Under the pieces are notes generated by a model, which was given only the letters and a program-made list of their open reading frames with translations, was not told where the DNA came from and ran no database searches. DNA of 64,000 nt from Auanema rhodensis. Its lineage: Eukaryota > Nematoda > Chromadorea > Rhabditida > Rhabditidae. The position numbers and the translations under genes are program-made. The number at the start of each line of letters is the position of its first letter. Positions within the stretch are counted from its first letter, which is position 1. Shown piece after piece: positions 1 through 11,232 of the stretch. The stretch spans positions 2,790,001-2,854,000 of the forward strand of contig OZ059898.1 of assembly GCA_964057225.1 (NCBI GenBank). The letters run 5' to 3'.

Positions 1-3
1 GCA

Positions 4-31
4 ATGTTGAGTGTACATGGAAACTCAACAT
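4..31. repeat. Inverted repeat, 9-bp arms, 10-base spacer
   Basis: Arms atgttgagt (4-12) and actcaacat (23-31) are perfect reverse complements around a 10-base spacer. The element is present in almost every copy of the array. Rare changes are A to G at base 4 (ten copies, for example 14392 and 32644) and C to T at base 29 (copies near 1054, 4213, 7372, 7723 and 12286). Both would leave a G-T pair in a folded strand. No function is known; protein binding or a hairpin in satellite transcripts are both possible. Confidence 0.8.
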
Positions 32-114
32 ACACTAATGCATCATTTTTCTAACGATCATAACTAATTTTTGTATTAAGCTTTTCTCAATGTAGTATAG
101 TGCATTCGATGCGG

Positions 115-165
115 ATTTTTAAGCTGCGTCGATCTGTGTTATCAGATTTGCGCTAGCTTAAAAAT
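115..165. repeat. Nested inverted repeat, 11-bp outer arms
   Basis: Outer arms atttttaagct (115-125) and agcttaaaaat (155-165) are perfect reverse complements. Next inside, gcg (126-128) can pair with cgc (151-153), leaving T154 unpaired. Further in, atctg (132-136) and cagat (143-147) flank a 6-base loop. Together they could form an imperfect cruciform or hairpin of about 51 bases. The left arm is a diagnostic hotspot: C at 119 in C-type copies, C at 120 in S-type copies and G at 121 in a few. No compensating change was seen in the right arm, which argues against selection for the folded form. Confidence 0.75.
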
Positions 166-185
166 GCACCGAGATATCAACTGAT
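123..185. other. Near-invariant core of the monomer (shown in copy 1)
   Basis: Reading all copies by eye, bases 123-185 are almost unchanged across the array. Exceptions noticed are A at 126 in four related copies (start positions 39663, 47385, 53703 and 59319), A at 123 in the copy at 13690, two changes at 12412-12413, and G for A at 22959. The flanks carry more than 20 recurrent diagnostic positions. Low variation here could reflect a protein-binding site or simply homogenisation by conversion. Confidence 0.65.
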
Positions 186-204
186 ATAAGTTCACACTTA
201 TATC
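183..204. repeat. Inverted repeat, 9-bp arms, 4-base loop
   Basis: Arms gatataagt (183-191) and acttatatc (196-204) are perfect reverse complements around tcac. This is the tightest hairpin-capable element of the monomer and lies at the 3' edge of the invariant core. H-type monomers carry C at 187 (gatacaagt), which mismatches A200. No copy was seen with a compensating change. Confidence 0.8.
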
Positions 205-666
205 CTCGATTTTCACCCTGAAGAATTAATTTTTTCGTTGAATAACATTGTCCATCGTCTTTGCCTTGAAAAATGGAATCTAAAAACATCTACTTTTTGC
301 TAAATTATTTTGAAATTTTTCGAAACAATTTTTGTCAAAATGTTTTTGGAAGCAATGTTGAGTGTACATGGAAACTCAACATACACTAATGCATCATTTT
401 TCAAACGGTCATAACTAATTTTTGTATCAAGCGTTTCTTAATGTAGTATAGTGCATTCGATCCGGATTTTTAAGCTGCGTCGATCTGTGTTATCAGATTT
501 GCGCTAGCTTAAAAATGCACCGAGATATCAACTGATATAAGTTCACACTTATATCCTCGATTTTCACCCTGAAGAATTAATTTTTTTGTTGAATAACATT
601 GTCCATCGTCTTTGCCTTGAAAAATGGAATCTAAAAACATCTACTTTTTGCTAAATAATTTTGAAA

Positions 667-678
667 TTTTTCGAAAAA
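667..678. repeat. Perfect 12-bp palindrome tttttcgaaaaa
   Basis: This is shown in copy 2 and occupies bases 316-327 of the monomer. It sits in a run of alternating A and T tracts (about 302-347) that is likely to be intrinsically curved or stiff. Type A copies and some P, B and A-hybrid copies carry C at 326, and T-type copies carry C at 320. Both changes break the palindrome, so it is a feature of most copies, not all. Confidence 0.75.
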
Positions 679-3159
679 ATTTTTGTCAAAATGTTTTTGG
701 AAGCAATGTTGAGTGTACATGGAAACTCAACATACACTAATGCATCATTTTTCAAACGATCATAACTAATTTTTGTATTAAGCTTTTCTCAATGTAGTAT
801 AGTGCATTCGATGCGGATTTTTAAGCTGCGTCGATCTGTGTTATCAGATTTGCGCTAGCTTAAAAATGCACCGAGATATCAACTGATATAAGTTCACACT
901 TATATCCTCGATTTTCACCCTGAAGAATTAACTTTTTCGTTGAATAACATTGTCTATCGTCTTTGCCTTGAAAAATGGAATCTAAAAACATCTACTTTTT
1001 GCTAAATTATTCTGAAATTTTTCGAAAAAATTTTTGTCAAAATGTTTTTGGAAGCAATGTTGAGTGTACATGGAAACTCAATATACACTAATGCATAATT
1101 TTTGAAACAATCATAACTAATTTTTGTATCAAGCTTTTCTCAATGTAGTATAGTGCATTCGATGCGGATTTTTAAGCTGCGTCGATCTGTGTTATCAGAT
1201 TTGCGCTAGCTTAAAAATGCACCGAGATATCAACTGATATAAGTTCACACTTATATCCTCGATTTTCACCCTGAAGAATTAATTTTTTCGTTGAATAACA
1301 TTGTCTATCGTCTTTGCCTTGAAAAATGGAATCTAAAAACATCTACTTTTTGGTAAATTATTTTGAAATTTTTCGAAAAAATTTTTGTCAAAATGTTTTT
1401 GGAAGCAATGTTGAGTGTACATGGAAACTCAACATACACTAATGCATCATTTTTCAAACGATCATAACTAATTTTTGTATCAAGTGTTTCTCAATGTAAT
1501 ATAGTGCATTCGATGCGGATTTTTAAGCTGCGTCGATCTGTGTTATCAGATTTGCGCTAGCTTAAAAATGCACCGAGATATCAACTGATATAAGTTCACA
1601 CTTATATCCTCGATTTTCACCCTGAAGAATTAATTTTTTCGTTGAATAACATTGTCCATCGTCTTTGCCTTGAAAAATGGAATCTAAAAACATCTACTTT
1701 TTGCTAAATTATTTTGAAATTTTTCGAAAAAATTTTTGTCAAAATGTTTTTGGAAGCAATGTTGAGTGTACATGGAAACTCAACATACACTAATGCATCA
1801 TTTTTCAAACGATCATAACTAATTTTTGTATCAAGTGTTTCTCAATGTAATATAGTGCATTCGATGCGGATTTTTAAGCTGCGTCGATCTGTGTTATCAG
1901 ATTTGCGCTAGCTTAAAAATGCACCGAGATATCAACTGATATAAGTTCACACTTATATCCTCGATTTTCACCCTGAAGAATTAATTTTTTCGTTGAATAA
2001 CATTGTCCATCGTCTTTGCCTTGAAAAATGGAATCTAAAAACATCTACTTTTTGCTAAATTATTTTGAAATTTTTCGAAAAAATTTTTGTCAAAATGTTT
2101 TTGGAAGCAATGTTGAGTGTTCATGGAAACTCAACATACACTAATGCATCATTTTTCAAACGATCATAACTAATTTTTGTATCAAGTGTTTCTCAATGTA
2201 ATATAGTGCATTCGATGCGGATTTTTAAGCTGCGTCGATCTGTGTTATCAGATTTGCGCTAGCTTAAAAATGCACCGAGATATCAACTGATATAAGTTCA
2301 CACTTATATCCTCGATTTTCACCCTGAAGAATTAATTTTTTCGTTGAATAACATTGTCCATCGTCTTTGCCTTGAAAAATGGAATCTAAAAACATCTACT
2401 TTTTGCTAAATTATTTTGAAATTTTTCGAAACAATTTTTGTCAAAATGTTTTTGGAAGCAATGTTGAGTGTACATGGAAACTCAACATACACTAATGCAT
2501 CATTTTTCAAACGGTCATAACTAATTTTTATATCAAGCGTTTCTTAATGTAGTATAGTGCATTCGATCCGGATTTTTAAGCTGCGTCGATCTGTGTTATC
2601 AGATTTGCGCTAGCTTAAAAATGCACCGAGATATCAACTGATATAAGTTCACACTTATATCCTCGATTTTCACCCTGAAGAAATAATTTTTTCGTTGAAT
2701 AACATTGTCCATCGTCTTTGCCTTGAAAAATGGAATCTAAAAACATCTACTTTTTGCTAAATTATTTTGAAATTTTTCGAAACAATTTTTGTCAAAATGT
2801 TTTTGGAAGCAATGTTGAGTGTACATGGAAACTCAACATACACTAATGCATCATTTTTCAAACGGTCATAACTAATTTTTATATCAAGCGTTTCTTAATG
2901 TAGTATAGTGCATTCGATCCGGATTTTTAAGCTGCGTCGATCTGTGTTATCAGATTTGCGCTAGCTTAAAAATGCACCGAGATATCAACTGATATAAGTT
3001 CACACTTATATCCTCGATTTTCACCCTGAAGAAATAATTTTTTCGTTGAATAACATTGTCCATCGTCTTTGCCTTGAAAAAAGGAATCTAAAAACATCTA
3101 CTTTTTGCTAAATTATTTTGAAATTTTTCGAAAAAATTTTTGTCAAAATGTTTTTGGAA

Positions 3160-5967
3160 GCAATGTTGAGTGTACATGGAAACTCAACATACACTAATGC
3201 ATCATTTTTCTAACGATCATAACTAATTTTTTTATTAAGCTTTTCTCAATGTAGTATAGTGCATTCGATGCGGATTTTTAAGCTGCGTCGATCTGTGTTA
3301 TCAGATTTGCGCTAGCTTAAAAATGCACCGAGATATCAACTGATATAAGTTCACACTTATATCCTCGATTTTCACCCTGAAGAATTAATTTTTTCGTTGA
3401 ATAACATTGTCCATCGTCTTTGCCTTGAAAAATGGAATCTAAAAACATCTACTTTTTGCTAAATTATTTTGAAATTTTTCGAAACAATTTTTGTCAAAAT
3501 GTTTTTGGAAGCAATGTTGAGTGTACATGGAAACTCAACATACACTAATGCATCATTTTTCAAACGGTCATAACTAATTTTTGTATCAAGCGTTTCTTAA
3601 TGTAGTATAGTGCATTCGATCCGGATTTTTAAGCTGCGTCGATCTGTGTTATCAGATTTGCGCTAGCTTAAAAATGCACCGAGATATCAACTGATATAAG
3701 TTCACACTTATATCCTCGATTTTCACCCTGAAGAATTAATTTTTTTGTTGAATAACATTGTCCATCGTCTTTGCCTTGAAAAATGGAATCTAAAAACATC
3801 TACTTTTTGCTAAATAATTTTGAAATTTTTCGAAAAAATTTTTGTCAAAATGTTTTTGGAAGCAATGTTGAGTGTACATGGAAACTCAACATACACTAAT
3901 GCATCATTTTTCAAACGATCATAACTAATTTTTGTATTAAGCTTTTCTCAATGTAGTATAGTGCATTCGATGCGGATTTTTAAGCTGCGTCGATCTGTGT
4001 TATCAGATTTGCGCTAGCTTAAAAATGCACCGAGATATCAACTGATATAAGTTCACACTTATATCCTCGATTTTCACCCTGAAGAATTAACTTTTTCGTT
4101 GAATAACATTGTCTATCGTCTTTGCCTTGAAAAATGGAATCTAAAAACATCTACTTTTTGCTAAATTATTCTGAAATTTTTCGAAAAAATTTTTGTCAAA
4201 ATGTTTTTGGAAGCAATGTTGAGTGTACATGGAAACTCAATATACACTAATGCATAATTTTTGAAACAATCATAACTAATTTTTGTATCAAGCTTTTCTC
4301 AATGTAGTATAGTGCATTCGATGCGGATTTTTAAGCTGCGTCGATCTGTGTTATCAGATTTGCGCTAGCTTAAAAATGCACCGAGATATCAACTGATATA
4401 AGTTCACACTTATATCCTCGATTTTCACCCTGAAGAATTAACTTTTTCGTTGAATAACATTGTCTATCGTCTTTGCCTTGAAAAATGGAATCTAAAAACA
4501 TCTACTTTTTGGTAAATTATTTTGAAATTTTTCGAAAAAATTTTTGTCAAAATGTTTTTGGAAGCAATGTTGAGTGTACATGGAAACTCAACATACACTA
4601 ATGCATCATTTTTCAAACGATCATAACTAATTTTTGTATCAAGTGTTTCTCAATGTAATATAGTGCATTCGATGCGGATTTTTAAGCTGCGTCGATCTGT
4701 GTTATCAGATTTGCGCTAGCTTAAAAATGCACCGAGATATCAACTGATATAAGTTCACACTTATATCCTCGATTTTCACCCTGAAGAATTAATTTTTTCG
4801 TTGAATAACATTGTCCATCGTCTTTGCCTTGAAAAATGGAATCTAAAAACATCTACTTTTTGCTAAATTATTTTGAAATTTTTCGAAAAAATTTTTGTCA
4901 AAATGTTTTTGGAAGCAATGTTGAGTGTACATGGAAACTCAACATACACTAATGCATCATTTTTCAAACGATCATAACTAATTTTTGTATCAAGTGTTTC
5001 TCAATGTAATATAGTGCATTCGATGCGGATTTTTAAGCTGCGTCGATCTGTGTTATCAGATTTGCGCTAGCTTAAAAATGCACCGAGATATCAACTGATA
5101 TAAGTTCACACTTATATCCTCGATTTTCACCCTGAAGAATTAATTTTTTCGTTGAATAACATTGTCCATCGTCTTTGCCTTGAAAAATGGAATCTAAAAA
5201 CATCTACTTTTTGCTAAATTATTTTGAAATTTTTCGAAAAAATTTTTGTCAAAATGTTTTTGGAAGCAATGTTGAGTGTACATGGAAACTCAACATACAC
5301 TAATGCATCATTTTTCAAACGATCATAACTAATTTTTGTATCAAGTGTTTCTCAATGTAATATAGTGCATTCGATGCGGATTTTTAAGCTGCGTCGATCT
5401 GTGTTATCAGATTTGCGCTAGCTTAAAAATGCACCGAGATATCAACTGATATAAGTTCACACTTATATCCTCGATTTTCACCCTGAAGAATTAATTTTTT
5501 CGTTGAATAACATTGTCCATCGTCTTTGCCTTGAAAAATGGAATCTAAAAACATCTACTTTTTGCTAAATTATTTTGAAATTTTTCGAAACAATTTTTGT
5601 CAAAATGTTTTTGGAAGCAATGTTGAGTGTACATGGAAACTCAACATACACTAATGCATCATTTTTCAAACGGTCATAACTAATTTTTATATCAAGCGTT
5701 TCTTAATGTAGTATAGTGCATTCGATCCGGATTTTTAAGCTGCGTCGATCTGTGTTATCAGATTTGCGCTAGCTTAAAAATGCACCGAGATATCAACTGA
5801 TATAAGTTCACACTTATATCCTCGATTTTCACCCTGAAGAAATAATTTTTTCGTTGAATAACATTGTCCATCGTCTTTGCCTTGAAAAAAGGAATCTAAA
5901 AACATCTACTTTTTGCTAAATTATTTTGAAATTTTTCGAAAAAATTTTTGTCAAAATGTTTTTGGAA
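3160..5967 (+). repeat. HOR block 2, canonical 8-mer A-B1-A2-A3-P-P-P-B
   Basis: Copies start at 3160, 3511, 3862, 4213, 4564, 4915, 5266 and 5617. Each copy matches its counterpart in block 1 at the diagnostic sites. Private differences are few, such as an extra T (g to t at base 73) in the A copy and C230 instead of T230 in the A3 copy. This is the cleanest statement of the 2808-bp unit. Confidence 0.9.
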
Positions 5968-6669
5968 GCAATGTTGAGTGTACATGGAAACTCAACATAC
6001 ACTAATGCATCATTTTTCTAACGATCATAACTAATTTTTGTATTAAGCTTTTCTCAATGTAGTATAGTGCATTCGATGCGGATTTTTAAGCTGCGTCGAT
6101 CTGTGTTATCAGATTTGCGCTAGCTTAAAAATGCACCGAGATATCAACTGATATAAGTTCACACTTATATCCTCGATTTTCACCCTGAAGAATTAATTTT
6201 TTCGTTGAATAACATTGTCCATCGTCTTTGCCTTGAAAAATGGAATCTAAAAACATCTACTTTTTGCTAAATTATTTTGAAATTTTTCGAAACAATTTTT
6301 GTCAAAATGTTTTTGGAAGCAATGTTGAGTGTACATGGAAACTCAACATACACTAATGCATCATTTTTCAAACGGTCATAACTAATTTTTATATCAAGCG
6401 TTTCTTAATGTAGTATAGTGCATTCGATCCGGATTTTTAAGCTGCGTCGATCTGTGTTATCAGATTTGCGCTAGCTTAAAAATGCACCGAGATATCAACT
6501 GATATAAGTTCACACTTATATCCTCGATTTTCACCCTGAAGAAATAATTTTTTCGTTGAATAACATTGTCCATCGTCTTTGCCTTGAAAAAAGGAATCTA
6601 AAAACATCTACTTTTTGCTAAATTATTTTGAAATTTTTCGAAAAAATTTTTGTCAAAATGTTTTTGGAA
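5968..6669 (+). repeat. HOR block 3, shortened 2-mer A-B
   Basis: An A copy (5968) is followed directly by a terminal B copy (6319). The A copy and the third P copy share the same 3' part, including C326. A crossover between A and the third P in that shared part would remove B1-A2-A3-P-P-P and leave this dimer. Confidence 0.8.
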
Positions 6670-9477
6670 GCAATGTTGAGTGTACATGGAAACTCAACAT
6701 ACACTAATGCATCATTTTTCTAACGATCATAACTAATTTTTGTATTAAGCTTTTCTCAATGTAGTATAGTGCATTCGATGCGGATTTTTAAGCTGCGTCG
6801 ATCTGTGTTATCAGATTTGCGCTAGCTTAAAAATGCACCGAGATATCAACTGATATAAGTTCACACTTATATCCTCGATTTTCACCCTGAAGAATTAATT
6901 TTTTCGTTGAATAACATTGTCCATCGTCTTTGCCTTGAAAAATGGAATCTAAAAACATCTACTTTTTGCTAAATAATTTTGAAATTTTTCGAAAAAATTT
7001 TTGTCAAAATGTTTTTGGAAGCAATGTTGAGTGTACATGGAAACTCAACATACACTAATGCATCATTTTTCAAACGATCATAACTAATTTTTGTATTAAG
7101 CTTTTCTCAATGTAGTATAGTGCATTCGATGCGGATTTTTAAGCTGCGTCGATCTGTGTTATCAGATTTGCGCTAGCTTAAAAATGCACCGAGATATCAA
7201 CTGATATAAGTTCACACTTATATCCTCGATTTTCACCCTGAAGAATTAACTTTTTCGTTGAATAACATTGTCTATCGTCTTTGCCTTGAAAAATGGAATC
7301 TAAAAACATCTACTTTTTGCTAAATTATTCTGAAATTTTTCGAAAAAATTTTTGTCAAAATGTTTTTGGAAGCAATGTTGAGTGTACATGGAAACTCAAT
7401 ATACACTAATGCATCATTTTTCAAACAATCATAACTTATTTTTGTATTAAGCTTTTCTCAATGTAGTATAGTGCATTCGATGCGGATTTTTAAGCTGCGT
7501 CGATCTGTGTTATCAGATTTGCGCTAGCTTAAAAATGCACCGAGATATCAACTGATATAAGTTCACACTTATATCCTCGATTTTCACCCTGAAGAATTAA
7601 CTTTTTCGTTGAATAACATTGTCTATCGTCTTTGCCTTGAAAAATGGAATCTAAAAACATCTACTTTTTGGTAAATTATTTTGAAATTTTTCGAAAAAAT
7701 TTTTGTCAAAATGTTTTTGGAAGCAATGTTGAGTGTACATGGAAACTCAATATACACTAATGCATCATTTTTCAAACAATCATAACTAATTTTTGTATTA
7801 AGCTTTTCTCAATGTAGTATAGTGCATTCGATGCGGATTTTTAAGCTGCGTCGATCTGTGTTATCAGATTTGCGCTAGCTTAAAAATGCACCGAGATATC
7901 AACTGATATAAGTTCACACTTATATCCTCGATTTTCACCCTGAAGAATTAACTTTTTCGTTGAATAACATTGTCTATCGTCTTTGCCTTGAAAAATGGAA
8001 TCTAAAAACATCTACTTTTTGGTAAATTATTTTGAAATTTTTCGAAAAAATTTTTGTCAAAATGTTTTTGGAAGCAATGTTGAGTGTACATGGAAACTCA
8101 ACATACACTAATGCATCATTTTTCAAACGATCATAACTAATTTTTGTATCAAGTGTTTCTCAATGTAATATAGTGCATTCGATGCGGATTTTTAAGCTGC
8201 GTCGATCTGTGTTATCAGATTTGCGCTAGCTTAAAAATGCACCGAGATATCAACTGATATAAGTTCACACTTATATCCTCGATTTTCACCCTGAAGAATT
8301 AATTTTTTCGTTGAATAACATTGTCCATCGTCTTTGCCTTGAAAAATGGAATCTAAAAACATCTACTTTTTGCTAAATTATTTTGAAATTTTTCGAAAAA
8401 ATTTTTGTCAAAATGTTTTTGGAAGCAATGTTGAGTGTACATGGAAACTCAACATACACTAATGCATCATTTTTCAAACGATCATAACTAATTTTTGTAT
8501 CAAGTGTTTCTCAATGTAATATAGTGCATTCGATGCGGATTTTTAAGCTGCGTCGATCTGTGTTATCAGATTTGCGCTAGCTTAAAAATGCACCGAGATA
8601 TCAACTGATATAAGTTCACACTTATATCCTCGATTTTCACCCTGAAGAATTAATTTTTTCGTTGAATAACATTGTCCATCGTCTTTGCCTTGAAAAATGG
8701 AATCTAAAAACATCTACTTTTTGCTAAATTATTTTGAAATTTTTCGAAAAAATTTTTGTCAAAATGTTTTTGGAAGCAATGTTGAGTGTACATGGAAACT
8801 CAACATACACTAATGCATCATTTTTCAAACGATCATAACTAATTTTTGTATCAAGTGTTTCTCAATGTAATATAGTGCATTCGATGCGGATTTTTAAGCT
8901 GCGTCGATCTGTGTTATCAGATTTGCGCTAGCTTAAAAATGCACCGAGATATCAACTGATATAAGTTCACACTTATATCCTCGATTTTCACCCTGAAGAA
9001 TTAATTTTTTCGTTGAATAACATTGTCCATCGTCTTTGCCTTGAAAAATGGAATCTAAAAACATCTACTTTTTGCTAAATTATTTTGAAATTTTTCGAAA
9101 CAATTTTTGTCAAAATGTTTTTGGAAGCAATGTTGAGTGTACATGGAAACTCAACATACACTAATGCATCATTTTTCAAACGGTCATAACTAATTTTTAT
9201 ATCAAGCGTTTCTTAATGTAGTATAGTGCATTCGATCCGGATTTTTAAGCTGCGTCGATCTGTGTTATCAGATTTGCGCTAGCTTAAAAATGCACCGAGA
9301 TATCAACTGATATAAGTTCACACTTATATCCTCGATTTTCACCCTGAAGAAATAATTTTTTCGTTGAATAACATTGTCCATCGTCTTTGCCTTGAAAAAT
9401 CGAATCTAAAAACATCTACTTTTTGCTAAATTATTTTGAAATTTTTCGAAAAAATTTTTGTCAAAATGTTTTTGGAA
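6670..9477 (+). repeat. HOR block 4, rearranged 8-mer with A/B1 hybrid and doubled A3
   Basis: The first copy (6670) starts as type A (T52, cttttctc) but ends as B1 (A306, no C326), so A and B1 are fused into one monomer. A2 follows at 7021, then two A3-like copies (7372 and 7723, both T29, A56 and G300), three P copies and a B copy with C275. One monomer was lost by fusion and one gained by duplication, so the length stayed at eight. The copy at 7372 also has T66, a mark otherwise typical of T monomers in domains III and IV. Confidence 0.82.
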
Positions 9478-11232
9478 GCAATGTTGAGTGTACATGGAAA
9501 CTCAACATACACTAATGCATCATTTTTCTAACGATCATAACTAATTTTTGTATTAAGCTTTTCTCAATGTAGTATAGTGCATTCGATGCGGATTTTTAAG
9601 CTGCGTCGATCTGTGTTATCAGATTTGCGCTAGCTTAAAAATGCACCGAGATATCAACTGATATAAGTTCACACTTATATCCTCGATTTTCACCCTGAAG
9701 AATTAACTTTTTCGTTGAATAACATTGTCTATCGTCTTTGCCTTGAAAAATGGAATCTAAAAACATCTACTTTTTGGTAAATTATTTTGAAATTTTTCGA
9801 AAAAATTTTTGTCAAAATGTTTTTGGAAGCAATGTTGAGTGTACATGGAAACTCAACATACACTAATGCATCATTTTTCAAACGATCATAACTAATTTTT
9901 GTATCAAGTGTTTCTCAATGTAATATAGTGCATTCGATGCGGATTTTTAAGCTGCGTCGATCTGTGTTATCAGATTTGCGCTAGCTTAAAAATGCACCGA
10001 GATATCAACTGATATAAGTTCACACTTATATCCTCGATTTTCACCCTGAAGAATTAATTTTTTCGTTGAATAACATTGTCCATCGTCTTTGCCTTGAAAA
10101 ATGGAATCTAAAAACATCTACTTTTTGCTAAATTATTTTGAAATTTTTCGAAAAAATTTTTGTCAAAATGTTTTTGGAAGCAATGTTGAGTGTACATGGA
10201 AACTCAACATACACTAATGCATCATTTTTCAAACGATCATAACTAATTTTTGTATCAAGTGTTTCTCAATGTAATATAGTGCATTCGATGCGGATTTTTA
10301 AGCTGCGTCGATCTGTGTTATCAGATTTGCGCTAGCTTAAAAATGCACCGAGATATCAACTGATATAAGTTCACACTTATATCCTCGATTTTCACCCTGA
10401 AGAATTAATTTTTTCGTTGAATAACATTGTCCATCGTCTTTGCCTTGAAAAATGGAATCTAAAAACATCTACTTTTTGCTAAATTATTTTGAAATTTTTC
10501 GAAAAAATTTTTGTCAAAATGTTTTTGGAAGCAATGTTGAGTGTACATGGAAACTCAACATACACTAATGCATCATTTTTCAAACGATCATAACTAATTT
10601 TTGTATCAAGTGTTTCTCAATGTAATATAGTGCATTCGATGCGGATTTTTAAGCTGCGTCGATCTGTGTTATCAGATTTGCGCTAGCTTAAAAATGCACC
10701 GAGATATCAACTGATATAAGTTCACACTTATATCCTCGATTTTCACCCTGAAGAATTAATTTTTTCGTTGAATAACATTGTCCATCGTCTTTGCCTTGAA
10801 AAATGGAATCTAAAAACATCTACTTTTTGCTAAATTATTTTGAAATTTTTCGAAACAATTTTTGTCAAAATGTTTTTGGAAGCAATGTTGAGTGTACATG
10901 GAAACTCAACATACACTAATGCATCATTTTTCAAACGGTCATAACTAATTTTTATATCAAGCGTTTCTTAATGTAGTATAGTGCATTCGATCCGGATTTT
11001 TAAGCTGCGTCGATCTGTGTTATCAGATTTGCGCTAGCTTAAAAATGCACCGAGATATCAACTGATATAAGTTCACACTTATATCCTCGATTTTCACCCT
11101 GAAGAAATAATTTTTTCGTTGAATAACATTGTCCATCGTCTTTGCCTTGAAAAATCGAATCTAAAAACATCTACTTTTTGCTAAATTATTTTGAAATTTT
11201 TCGAAAAAATTTTTGTCAAAATGTTTTTGGAA
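9478..11232 (+). repeat. HOR block 5, 5-mer with A/A3 hybrid
   Basis: The copy at 9478 begins as A (T52, cttttctc) and ends as A3 (C230, T253, G300). It is followed by three P copies and a B copy carrying C275. B1 and A2 are missing, as expected from a crossover between A and A3. The P-P-P-B run matches 8074-9477, including C275 in B, so these two blocks are close relatives. Confidence 0.85.

Larger units (their letters stand above)
1..351 (+). repeat. Reference monomer (copy 1, type A) used for numbering
   Basis: This copy sets the numbering used throughout; the true register of amplification is unknown. Landmarks: a 9-bp inverted repeat at 4-12/23-31; a variable stretch at 51-120; an 11-bp inverted repeat at 115-125/155-165; a near-invariant core at about 123-185; a 9-bp inverted repeat at 183-191/196-204; the motif ttcgttg at 234-240; a second variable stretch at 216-326; and an A/T-tract-rich end at 302-351. 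Diagnostic bases of type A are T at 52, TT at 76-77, cttttctc at 81-88 and C at 326. 351 bp is roughly two nucleosome repeat lengths, a common size class for satellites. Placing two nucleosomes per monomer is inference. Confidence 0.95.
1..3159 (+). repeat. HOR block 1, 9-mer A-B1-A2-A3-P-P-P-B-B
   Basis: This is the basic 8-mer with the last type (B) doubled: copies at 2458 and 2809 both carry G57, A73, C111 and A226. The second B ends like other terminal B copies (A274, no C326). The first B keeps G275 and C326. The three P copies (1405, 1756, 2107) are nearly identical; the third has T for A at 2121 and ends with C326. Confidence 0.88.

Noticed and set aside
183-204. Hairpin as a bacterial-type terminator or RNA gene
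   Set aside because: The stem is AT-rich, is not followed by a defined T run, and recurs in every satellite copy. It matches no tRNA or rRNA.
234-250. True CENP-B box
   Set aside because: TTCG and the downstream A are present but the required CGGG is replaced by acat, so the consensus is not met.
1-351. Internal duplication giving a basic unit of about 175 bp
   Set aside because: Comparison of the two monomer halves by eye shows only short AT-rich resemblances and no consistent alignment.
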